Made by a program: the position numbers and the translations under genes. The notes under the pieces were generated by a model. That model made no database searches and was not told the DNA's origin. It saw nothing but the letters and a program-made list of their open reading frames with translations. A DNA stretch of 64,000 nucleotides from Caenorhabditis remanei. Taxonomy: Eukaryota > Nematoda > Chromadorea > Rhabditida > Rhabditidae. This document shows, one piece after another, positions 12,641 to 23,246 of the stretch (the first letter of the stretch is position 1; each line of letters begins with the position of its first letter). The stretch is taken from assembly GCF_010183535.1 (NCBI RefSeq), contig NC_071333.1, positions 8,864,587 to 8,928,586 of the forward strand. The letters run 5' to 3'.

Positions 12641-14000
12641 ATGGATTTGGAAACCGTCGACATAAAGTTCAACAAATATATCATAATAGCTGTGAGAACT
12701 GAAAGTCCAAGTTTTATTCAGAAACGTTTCAATTCTCAGACATCGTCGTTCGGAATTATTCTAATTGCATTCATTGTAACCAGCCTTCATAAAATCAATT
12801 TGAAAAACTGCCAACTTGTGAAAACGGTGATTCAAGAACAGGTATCAAATGGGATCTATTTATTTTTCAATATCTTTTTCTACGCTAATCTCGAAGAACT
12901 GTAAGTTTGAAATACATGCCGTATGACAGAACCATGAATTTTCAGAATCGCTCACAAACGAAAATACGTTATTTCTTACATAGGATACATTCTACTATAC
13001 TTCAAATTGGTCACCTTGATCCTGCAACTCGGATTGAGTCTTTTATATCTGCAAACAATGCTCGTTGCTTATGGCATCAATGTTTTTAAATGGTAACGTT
13101 TCATTCAAGAGCATATTAATTCATAACATCCAAAGTTCTCACTCAACGTTTTTAGGTTCGGAAGTATGGCGGTTGGCATTGTTTCATGGACAGTGCCTAT
13201 GATTCTTGTTACCATCTACGGAGGTGAAAGAGGCAACTCTTTCCATTTAATTTAAGATTCTGGTTCAGGAAATTGTCATTACTACTTTTCTCAACATAGA
13301 TGGTATATGATTTCAAAGAAAATTGTGTCATGGCAAAACTCTTCATATGAAAATGGTGATGTTCAATCTTGCAAAAACGATTATTTCATTTTCAACTTGC
13401 ACTTCCAATTGGCAATGTATGCTTTTGCGGTGTTTGTTAACTCCATTGTCTTCATTGCAAACATATGTACCTATGTGAGTTTTTGATGGTATGCATTAAA
13501 GATAGATTTCATTCAGTATCGTAAAATATTTGGATTTGCTCACGTTCGAAATGATAAACGAGGACTTTTTCGAGTGTCTGCTCAAATTGCATCAAATGCG
13601 GCTTTGTTGGCCATCCAATTTTCTGTCACTGCTTTCTTGCTGATGAATAATTTTCCCAAATATGCTTCGTCTAAGCCACTGTGGTTTCAGTATTTGACAT
13701 CAACTTTTTTCATGATTCTCATCATTTTAGTAAACTCGTAAGTTGCAATCTTTGCATGCAGGTTTGAATACTATTGAGTAACATCAAACGTGCGCAAAAT
13801 GCGTTTCTCTGTATTTACTAAATAATTTTAGAGTATCTGTGATCTCGTGGAATCCAAATTCTCGTTGGTGGCTGAAAATGATGATAAGGAATTATAAGGT
13901 AATAATTATAAACAAAGAAGAGTTTGAAACACTTTTAAACTTGCAGCGAAGCAGAAAAGAATCCCATCGGAAATCTGTTGAAATGACTGTCATAGCTTAA
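12641..14000 (+). CDS. Seven-transmembrane serpentine-type receptor (340 aa)
   Basis: Seven exons join in phase: 12641-12900, 12946-13092, 13156-13223, 13269-13474, 13517-13737, 13832-13898 and 13947-14000 (TAA). The protein is mostly hydrophobic, with about seven candidate membrane helices, for example FGIILIAFIV, GIYLFFNIFF, YIGYILLYF, VSWTVPMILV, YAFAVFVNSIVF and FFMILIILVN. The short C-terminus is basic (NYKRSRKESHRK), as expected for a cytoplasmic tail. Composition, length and intron density fit nematode chemoreceptor-like GPCRs of the inner membrane-facing sensory type, but I cannot assign a family; no DRY or NPxxY is obvious. A chemosensory role is inference only. Confidence 0.7.
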
Positions 14001-16462
14001 AACTTTCAGTGGCATTGCCTTGTTTCTGCTCTGATCTGTTTGAAAACTTGCAAAGAATATTTATAAAGCATTATACCCATTTATTTTTGTTAACCAGAAT
14101 GCTTTTAAACCCCACTCAAATCTTTGGAAATTACACGTATTTCACTATGAGTTTGTCAATTGATTCTCATTATTTCCATCCCTGTCACAAATAGCAACGT
14201 TGTCAAAGATACACTAAAAGAGAAAAAAAAATTGTTTCAATTTGTCATACAACTAGTTTCATCATCAGCTTCCCCAAGAACTCTTCGGTTGTATCAGTAG
14301 CTATTTGCCCTTCATTTCGAATAAAAGTAAATAAATTCATTGAACTTTCTAAATCTTGTTTTTGAGTTTTTGATTCGGATGTTTGGTCCTTTTGCGCACC
14401 TTGTAATTATCCAACTAGCATTTTTGATGATTCACTAAACAACTCAGAAATCGTATCCTGATTTTAGTCAAAACCAAAATACATGTTAAATGTTCAAGAA
14501 TCAGAAATCAGAATGACTGAATGAATTTTACAGTCGGTCAGTTAACATTACGGTTGAAACATATTGTTCAAAATGATGATGAAAACTGACAGCAAGGTTG
14601 ATTTATAATTGTGGGAACGTGGGATACACAGGAATAATTAGCCATCATGAAAAAATGGGTGTTTTATTCACAATAACAGTAAATTGTCAATCTCGCTGAT
14701 TAATATGTCTTGATAACCCTTGTTCGTGCTTTCAGCGTAAACCACAGTTTTTTTCATTTTTTGATAATTTTCAGCTTACATCATCTCTACGTCAATTTAA
14801 TTTACCGTAGCTTAACAAATTATAAGTATCACGTCATGAACTATCAAATAGTGATATGTACACAATCCCTATGGAAATGGCAACGTGACTTCAAATTCTA
14901 GTGTCTGAGTGACGTGCGCGTATTAGAGATGACTGACGAATTTTATCGTGATAACTCCGAAATGTTACTATGACTCTAATAGGGGATTTAAAAATAGGTA
15001 GAAAATTCTGAAATAAATATAAAACTTTGAATATTATTAAAATGCCTGAAACTGGACTAGTAAATCAAGTTTTTCTGATGTTAGAGTATCCAAATATTAT
15101 TATGCACAAGCCCACGGGTTAGAATTTGTCCATAGCCCTCCTTTGGCACTTACCGTGTGTCAAAAACTAGTCAGGAAACTGTTTTATTATTTTGAAAACT
15201 TTTAAAACAAAATACACATAACACTACTAGGTCGTTTTCTGCAAATCAATTATTATATATAAATTTTAAAAAATAATTTTGTTCCCACTTTCAAGACGTA
15301 CATGTCATTGATAAATTCTTGTTCTTTGTATCGATAAGGGCAGTTGGTTTACTTGCTTCATGAAACATTGAGACTCATAAATATTGAGCTGTTCGAACTC
15401 TGAAAAAAGATTGTATCAATCAAAAGCTTTATATATAAATGGCAGGTTTAGACGATTTTTCTTCTGAAAATGGTTTGACGTCACACTGGTAGAATCATTT
15501 AAAATTTTTTCGCCTTTTCTATTTATCAATCCCTGCTCACTTTCAGTTCTAAAGGATATATCAGTCATCTGTGATTTCTAAACTTTAATACAGATTCTAT
15601 TCATAGCAAAATTTTATGTTTTTTCGAAGCTCCAGCTTTTATGTTTTCTCGAAGCTCTTTTTGATCGGCAAAACTTTACCTTATTTTTTGTGAGGTCATC
15701 TGTCTAGCTCAAATCTTTCTCATTAAAAAATATTAGAAACAGAATCACGTAAATGATTACACAGACAATTCCCAAAGATCCGGCTTCGTAACTATACCAG
15801 ACTCATTCTCTGAAAAGCACGAGCAGAGCATTATACAGAAAAAGGGCAAACTAGTTTGAATTCACTGACATTAAGTAATATGAGCACCCAACACTTTCGA
15901 AAACAATGGTACACCTTTCAATAGGTTATGCCCACTACCGTTGAATACCCAGTTTGGAGACGGGAAAATGCTGATATTTTTCTCAATCAGATAATGATGA
16001 AATCTGTGCAGAAATGAATAGAATGTTTAATTACAAAACTATTCGTGTTGAAACAAAAATTCTGAATTCGAAATCTACGTTTAATTTAGATTTCTGATAA
16101 AAAGTTCAATGATGATTTAGAGATCAAAAATTTAGACGCCTTCTCAATTTTTGTTTTCTCAGATTTCACTTCCGCGTTTCATAATTGCGGAGTAAGTATT
16201 TTCTCCTTCCCTCGAGTTACAGTAAATAAACTTCCAGTCACCTATAATTAGTTGATCAGTTGACCACAATCCCCAAAGAAACGGAGGCGTGACTACTTTC
16301 ATTTTCAGTGGGCGTGGCAATCATTGAGCACTCTCATATTAGACAAATTCTGATGTTTTCATTTCAGCCGCTTTCTCGTGCTTTTTTGTAATAGACTTTC
16401 TTTTTAGTGTTCGACCTTGAATAATATTTTCAGGCTTGGTTAATATCGTTTGTTTGTTAACA
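14001..16462. other. Intergenic
   Basis: AT-rich with no gene recognised on either strand. It contains the 3' UTR of the preceding gene, with an AATAAA at 14320-14325. The last few hundred bases presumably carry the promoter of the gene starting at 16463, but I see no defined element. Confidence 0.5.
14320..14325 (+). terminator. Poly(A) signal AATAAA
   Basis: AATAAA lies about 320 bases after the stop of the receptor gene ending at 14000. The distance is long for this kind of genome, so a nearer variant signal could be the one used. Confidence 0.3.
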
Positions 16463-18279
16463 ATGAATACATTTGACATCCCCAATCTTAAGGATGCCTT
16501 CAACAGCACCGATCTCGGAAATGCAACTAACAGCACCGCCTTTGGAGAGTCTCGCATTATAACCAAGGATCCCTATTCAGCGGTAGGAATCAATAACAAA
16601 CCAAAAATCTTGTTTCTGTTACTTAGGCTACTATCATTGGGTTGATTACGACAGGGCCAACAATAACAGCCATGTACAAAACAAGATATTGTAACAGTTA
16701 TGTGGCAATTATTTTACAAATGCTCACAGCTAACATGATGATTCTGTTAGGCGTTTTGGGAGCATCACTATTTCCCGTCGGCACGTAAGTTGTTTTATTT
16801 TTATTTTGTGAGATGTTACATTTTTCAATTATAAACCTTCAGTCACACGATAGGGATACGATGGTTCATTTCTTACTTCACATATGCTCGGTCATTGCTC
16901 CCTTTAGGACTATTCGTATACGTCATTCGACAGTATACTTTTCCAACTTTTCCCCGATATAATCAATACATGTAAGGCTTTTCAACAATATGTCACTATT
17001 AGAAGGAAACGTGATAGCTGAAGATCTGTTAACACTACGAGTGCTGATTGGAAACTTAATGAAGCTCCTTCTATAAATTAACAAGGGAAGTATGAAAAAG
17101 AAGGGGAGAAATTATATAAAGAGAAGAATGGATAGGAAAGAAGTATATTGGATTCAAAAATGAGAAAAAGAAAAGATGAAGTAAAAAACTTAATAATTAC
17201 AAGACAACTGAAATTGTTTTTTTTTTGAAAATAAATTACATAGTTGTAGAGTCATTCCAAATGAATTTTTCTTTTAAGTGAACTTCCTAGAAATTATTGT
17301 CGCACGGACTCTTTCTGCAACTTTTATACGAAACTGTTACGGATCTCTAAGCTCTCTTGTTTTCATTGCCTATATAATCTATACGTTTTTGTATGGGTTA
17401 CGTTGGTTAACGGATTATTCTCAAACAATCTCAGAAACGTCAACACAAAAAACTAACTGATACATTCTTCTTATTCAGATTTGTTGTGGTGAATGGCTGC
17501 ATATCTTGGATTACTCCATTATTGATGTTATGTACTTTTGCAGAAATCTGTAAGTAGATCTTGTTATTGTTTCGTAACTTCATTCATTTTCAGCGCACGC
17601 ATGTAGAATTGCCAATCCTAATTCAACAGACGTAGGTTCACTGTGTGCGTATTTTTTTTCCAATTTAGATTTCAGTTATGTGCCTCGGTTGTTTCTTATT
17701 ATATGTTTGTTGCTCATGTAATACCATCTATTATCTCGTGTTTAATGTTTTTTGTTATCATCGTGCTGTACGCTAAAAACCGTCTAGTAAGTTCTTTGCA
17801 AGATCATACTTAACAAACAATACCCAGAACGCCAAATCACCATTCTCGTGGCGAACGATCACTGACCTTGATAGAATGCTTATTCTTCTTCCATGTTTAA
17901 CATTCATTCAACATTTACAAGATGCGGATTATATAAATGGTCGACCATGGGGAAACGCCCCTGGTGATATGAGAGATTCGTGGATTTTCCCTTGGAGATA
18001 TTCAGTTCACATATTTTTCATTTGTATTGACATGTGAGTCTATGTAAAAATGAATTAGCTATCTCTCCCACAAAATGAAACGTTTTCTGAACAACCAAAC
18101 TCAAACCATTAAGATATATATATATATATATATATTACAGTCATTTTATCTGGTATTTCGACATAAAACTTGTACCTTGGATCGGTTCACAAGTCACGCG
18201 TTTCTTCAAATGTACAGGAGCAAGTGATAATAATGTAAAATTAATGGACGCAGTAGATAGATTTTACTTGAATCAATAA
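16463..18279 (+). CDS. Orphan seven-transmembrane receptor-like protein (323 aa)
   Basis: Eight exons join in phase: 16463-16582, 16627-16784, 16843-16971, 17479-17549, 17594-17631, 17676-17786, 17828-18033 and 18141-18279 (TAA). The first 40 residues are polar with three N-glycosylation sequons (NST, NAT, NST), fitting an outside N-terminus. About seven hydrophobic helices follow, including ATIIGLITTG, MLTANMMILLGVLGASLF, LLPLGLFVYVI, CISWITPLLMLCTF, CLMFFVIIVLYA and VHIFFICIDIHFIW. The tail is short and polar. It looks like a nematode-expanded 7TM protein rather than a classical rhodopsin-type GPCR: neither DRY nor NPxxY is evident. No ligand can be proposed. The acceptor of the last intron follows a TA microsatellite. 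Confidence 0.7.
18114..18135. repeat. TA dinucleotide microsatellite
   Basis: An uninterrupted run of about eleven AT units occupies the place of the polypyrimidine tract, immediately before the 3' splice site at 18140. Confidence 0.9.
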
Positions 18280-19394
18280 TATGCTATCAATGACCAACAT
18301 ATACGCAAGAACCGTTAGTATTCAATGAATTATGCTCGGAGTTGTACCATTCTTATAAATGAAATACATTGGTAACATTTTTTTTTCTTGATGTTTTTCC
18401 TGTATTTTGCACTGTTTCCATGGTTTTTTTTTTCTAAAATGTATACATTTTTCTTTATTTCAACCTTGGTCTCATCAAGCCTCTAATCGACTATTCTGAA
18501 TGTACATCAAAAATGCCATGTTTACAATAAATCATAGTACAATATGTGGCGACTTTTTCTTTTGATATTACAGCACAAAAGTGACAGAATGAGACAAGTA
18601 ATTCTGATTTATGTGACCACTTCATTGGTCAGACTACAAGTTAAAGTAATATGTGAATGAATTACTGCGTATTCTCAATAAAAAAGACAAATTATCTCTA
18701 GACCCAATTCAAACCCATGACCTATTAGTCATTTCTCAATTCAAAGTATAATGGGAAGTACTAATTTTCGTTTAAAATGACGAAAAAGAGAATGGCAAAA
18801 GGTGAGTGCACTCCACAACCATCTTCCTTGTTTTCTTATTTCTCTTCTCTCCTTTTTCGTATATCCTGGTTCAGGCCATTCACATTTCATAGGCATCTGT
18901 CTCTATTTTGCTCTTTTTCGACTTTTATTTTCCATCTCACATGTGACTTTGATCACTGATTTGGAGTCTTCCAAAGTAGAATCTATCCAAAAACATATAA
19001 ATCTTTTGGGTTTTTATAATTAAAAACTGGGCGGGTTACTCGAGCTTTTCCTCTCTTTTTACACTTTTGCAGAGGGGTGGAGTCAAAAAGCAAAGCTGGT
19101 GAGTCAGAACAAAGCAGCGTTCAAAGAAAGACTTTGCTAGTCCTCTTCTCCTTTTTTTTCAATCTTTTGACTTTTCAACATTTCGAATTGTTCTTCTCTA
19201 AATTTGGCTAACGAGACAAAAAGCACAAATTGCATTAACGTAGCAAAGTTTAAACAATGTTTCCAGCAGAAGTTTTATGCTCTTGTTTAAATTTTGCAAC
19301 GTTTGAAAGAATTTCATTTATCGCCTAGACTTTTTTTGCTGGTTTTATTCTAAAATTGATAAAAATTAGTTTTTAGACTTCCATCTCCAGAACC
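18280..19394. other. Intergenic, promoter side of the reductase-like gene
   Basis: No gene recognised. An isolated ATG-plus-donor sequence at 18777-18802 looks like a first exon but does not join the downstream reductase-like exons in frame. The segment 19030-19330 is pyrimidine-rich. Confidence 0.4.
18527..18532 (+). terminator. Poly(A) signal AATAAA
   Basis: AATAAA about 250 bases after the stop of the 7TM gene ending at 18279. Confidence 0.45.
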
Positions 19395-20823
19395 ATGCCA
19401 GAGAAGCAAATTCTTAACAAAGGACCCGCAGTTATCCAATGGGTGTCATCAAAAAGCGGTAGGAATATTTGAATAAAACTTGAAACAAATTGGATTCCTA
19501 AATATTGAAGGTGCATCCCCAAGACGAGACTATATCCCAAACAGAATTCGAATGGGAAACGGAGTTGAACTTCCTTTTATTGGACTTGGAACGAGTAGCG
19601 TGGAGAATTCTAACGAAGCAACAGAATATTCCATTCGAACAGCTCTGGATCTTGGGTACACTCACATTGACGTGACGCCGGGAACTCATAAGATAGTTGG
19701 AGATGTACTCAAAGAATACATGGATTCCGGAAAATTGACTCGCCAAGATTTTTTTATTACAACTAAAGTAAGTTTCTGATATAGTTGTTTCTAGCTGTCA
19801 TTATACTTCGCAGCTTCCATGCATCAGTCACAGCCGTGCCAACGTTGCTACCGCATTGAACAGCCAATTGAAGTATCTCCAATTAGACTATGTTGATTTG
19901 TTTCTGGTTCAAAGTCCATGTGGAATTACGGTCAGTTCGAAAACAGACTAATCTAACATTTTAGCTAACACACTGCAGATCCGCCAAACAGCACAAGGTC
20001 GAAATAAATTTGAACCAACGAATTATTCTCTTCCGGAAACTTGGAAAGGAATGGAAGATGTAAGATTATTACATGATCATGAAAAATCATAATGGGTGAA
20101 ATAATAGTAAACATATAGAAACATGAAATGCAACTTCAATTATTCAGAACTGTTTTTCCAGGTGTACAATCTCAAACTCACAAGAGCAATAGGTATTTCA
20201 AACTTCAATATTGACCAAATCACAACAGTCTACTGCAATGCAAATGTGGTTAAACCTCATAACCTACAGGTAATATAAGCGACAAACCAATTTAATAAAA
20301 TAATGTTTAGGTAGAAGTTCATCTTCACTGGCCTCAGAAAGATTTAGTTGTTCTCTGTCAATCTCTCAACGTATCTCTCACTGCGTATGCCCCACTTGGA
20401 AGTCCTGGTAATTTCACTTTTACATTTTACTTAGACACTACTTCGAACCTATAAATTTTAATAGGACTGCAACAAACAATTGATCAACGAGGAGACACTT
20501 CTCCTCTGGACGAACCATTGGTTATTTATCTCGCCCAAAAGTACAAAAAGTCGCCTGCCCAAATTCTATTGAAACAATTGACGCAAAGAAACATAGTTGT
20601 AATCCCAAGAAGTGTCAATGCTCAACACTTGAGAGAAAACTTGGATAGTTTGAATTTCACAATCAGTGACAACGATATGGAAGCACTGGCAAACGTGAGG
20701 TCTCGTGGCCGAATCTACACTTATACGTCAAGGTATCCCTATTTTTTGTGTTTAATTAATTTTTTTTTCAATTTCAGACGTAACCATCCAGAATACCCGT
20801 TCAATGAGAACGATGACGAGTAG
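19395..20823 (+). CDS. Aldo-keto reductase fold protein, predicted catalytically dead (345 aa)
   Basis: Eight exons join in phase: 19395-19458, 19511-19767, 19814-19930, 19979-20059, 20162-20269, 20311-20407, 20465-20732 and 20778-20823 (TAG). After a 35-residue N-terminal extension the AKR fold is clear: RMGNGVELPFIGLGTSS, then ALDLGYTHID, FFITTK, LDYVDLFLVQSP, IGISNFN, VEVHLHWPQKDLV, TAYAPLGSPG, and the cofactor-phosphate region VVIPRSVNAQHLREN. Active AKRs use Asp, Tyr, Lys and His. Here Asp75 and Lys107 are kept, but the Tyr position (Asp+5) is Thr80 and the His position is Gln140. NADPH binding may survive while reduction probably does not. Exon 2 uses a weak acceptor (ATTGAAG); translation could instead begin at Met36, the ATG at 19551. 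Confidence 0.85.
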
Positions 20824-20995
20824 AAACCGATCTTCCTTTAGTATTCAAAGACGCCATAATTTCCCAACTCTCCATTCCATTTTTCTCTGACCTTCGTGCT
20901 CCCATAAATTATCCGAATTTTTTTCGTTTCTTCTTTTCTCAATCTGCTTTGCAAATTTTTCTTTCCTTTTTATTGCTATTCTTTTCTGAGCTAAT

Positions 20996-21001
20996 AATAA
21001 A
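20996..21001 (+). terminator. Poly(A) signal AATAAA
   Basis: AATAAA about 175 bases after the stop codon of the reductase-like gene. Confidence 0.55.
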
Positions 21002-22560
21002 CATATACATAAAAGGAGTGTGTTTTGTTGCTCAGTGATCTTACAAATATCCAAACTACAGTCTACCTAATTCCAGATACTTTTGTCAAATGTGCAGAAA
21101 GTTACAAGCGGGTCACAAATTGTTGGACAAACAACTTCTTTGTCTGCTGCTCGGACAGTACTGCTCAATATAGAAAAGGTGTGCGCACACCCCCGCGAAG
21201 GAAGAATTTTCATCGTTAAACGCTCCCAAGTTGTGCTGATGAATCCACGATTTTGGCAAAATTTGCGTTTCGCTTTTGCTCTATATTTAAGCCGGAGGCC
21301 GCAAAACAATCAGTTCAAATATGCTAAGCAATTGTTCGCTCAAATTTATGCAAAAGGAGATCAGTTCAAAAAACATTATTACTAAATACCGATTCCAGAT
21401 TTAAACACAAGACACAAAAAGTTTTGCAAGTGCAAAGTTCCAATGTTCAACACCGGAAAACAAAAGTGGACAGTGTTGGCTCGGAATCTACATAAACCAA
21501 ACCGCTTGGTCAATAAGCAAACAGAACCAATGAACATCAAGTGTTCACAAGTTTCAACTATGTATTACATTGAAACTCTCATTCACTCACCTTCGTTGGC
21601 CAATTTTGTCCAAAACTAAACTTTGGACGACATGGAAGCATTTTTCTTGCTTGTTGTTAGCAACAACATTAGTAACCCTACATGTCAACAAACTTCGAAA
21701 CATGTAGTTTCATTTAGTGAAACACCTACTTTTCCATTCTTATTCCCTTTTTGCTCTGTCTGTCTTAAGATCTGTTCCACTGCTCACTTAGGTTGTCATC
21801 AATATCATCACCTGTCAAAAATAAGAAAGCATACAGCCGACAGTTTGCTCCTCGGCCTTTTTTGGAAAAGAAAAAAATGAAACCGAGTCGCGAACGTTTA
21901 GAGCGGTCATTAGGTCGAATTAAACTGCGCGGTCGGTCGGCGGGCGGCTTATCAGAAACGAATCTTAAACAAATATTATCGTTTGCTCCAGACTTTTAGT
22001 CGTGGCGCAAGGCTTTTTTTGCGCCGCTCCCTCCTTTATTGTTTCGTTTTGATCGTATATTGCCTCCCTTCTTCTGCTGCTTCAAACTCTTCTGCTCCAT
22101 TTCATTTTGACCCCCAACTTTGTTTATCCTCACTTCAGACTGTCCAGGTTTTTCGTGGGCGATTTTTATTGTATTCGTTGAACTTTTTGCACTCTGTTCA
22201 CTATTTTACAAATTCATAGACATGAATCTGTGTTCTGCTCCGCTCTTTGATCGTTTTCTTTTCATTTTCGCAAAACCATTTTTGCAACAATATGAATGGA
22301 CATCGGGAGGCAGAAGCATTGTTGTGACTTGTCAAGTTTTTGCGGTCTCTACACCCCACTTTGGAGTGCAACCGATTTTCGTGTTGTTCGGTAGCAAAAG
22401 GGTGTATTTGGTTTCACGCCAACGTGATAGCAGCCACGGAGCAAACATTGTTCACCGAATGCGTGCACGCCTGTTCTCGGGAGAGAACGAAAAAGCTCAT
22501 CTCTGTGATTTTGAACTTCTATGAGCTGTATCATCAATAGTTTTTCTTTTCCATATCAGA

Positions 22561-22567
22561 TGATAAG
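22561..22567 (+). promoter_or_regulatory. Candidate GATA-factor site TGATAAG
   Basis: TGATAAG 680 bases upstream of the start of the BPI/LBP-like gene; a second copy lies at 21948-21954 on the other strand. This heptamer is the core of the intestinal ELT-2 site in C. elegans. Such sites also occur by chance, so this is only a hint of gut expression. Confidence 0.25.
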
Positions 22568-23246
22568 GCTCTTTGATGTTTTTTGTTTTCAAAAGAACAT
22601 CTAAATCACGGCTGCTGAATCCGCTAAAAATCGGAAATCCACATTTTCCTATTTTGGGTCGAACAGTCTAGACACTAGGATCCAATTTCAAAACCGTTTA
22701 ATCCAATAAAATCTACTAAACAATACGTTCGGCATCCGAATTGACACCCCCATCTAGCCAAATAAGACAATTTCTGGAACTCTCGATCTTTGCTTTTTCC
22801 CTACCACACCACTTGTGTCGGTCTACATAAAAACAATATGAAGAAGATATCATGTTTCTCTTGACCCTGGCGCTTGAACCGTTTCAACCGGCTCATCCTC
22901 TTGTTTTTTGTTATTGTGGATTTATCCTCAAACACTCCCTATCTTTTCTCTACCTCCCTCAGCTGCTATCCTAAACACAGATGGTATGCGCTCAGTTTTT
23001 TGCGCCGAATCTCGCCTTCCAATTTATTTAACCTCGTGAGCCTCATCGTATCGTTCGTTTTGTTTGCAACTTGACCCTCATCCTTCCCCCACCTAAAATT
23101 TTGGGTTCGTTCACTCGTTTTCCCTCTCTCGTGAAACGGTTCGAGTTTGACCACAAGACATCCCTTTGAAAAACATATCTAAACAATTTTAGAGAAACCA
23201 CCAGTGTTAAGTGTGCTTATCTCTCAAGACCACACTGTTTTTGACA

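Larger units (their letters stand above)
20824..23246. other. Intergenic, upstream of the BPI/LBP-like gene
   Basis: No spliced gene was recognised. Open frames at 21083-21385 (100 codons) and 22120-22524 (134 codons) match nothing I know. There is a GC-richer patch at 21890-21960. Two TGATAAG sites, at 21948-21954 (minus) and 22561-22567 (plus), are the core bound by intestinal GATA factors such as ELT-2. Confidence 0.4.

Noticed and set aside
18777..18959. Possible first exon of the reductase-like gene
   Set aside because: Its phase does not match the next exon, and the downstream frame is low-complexity.
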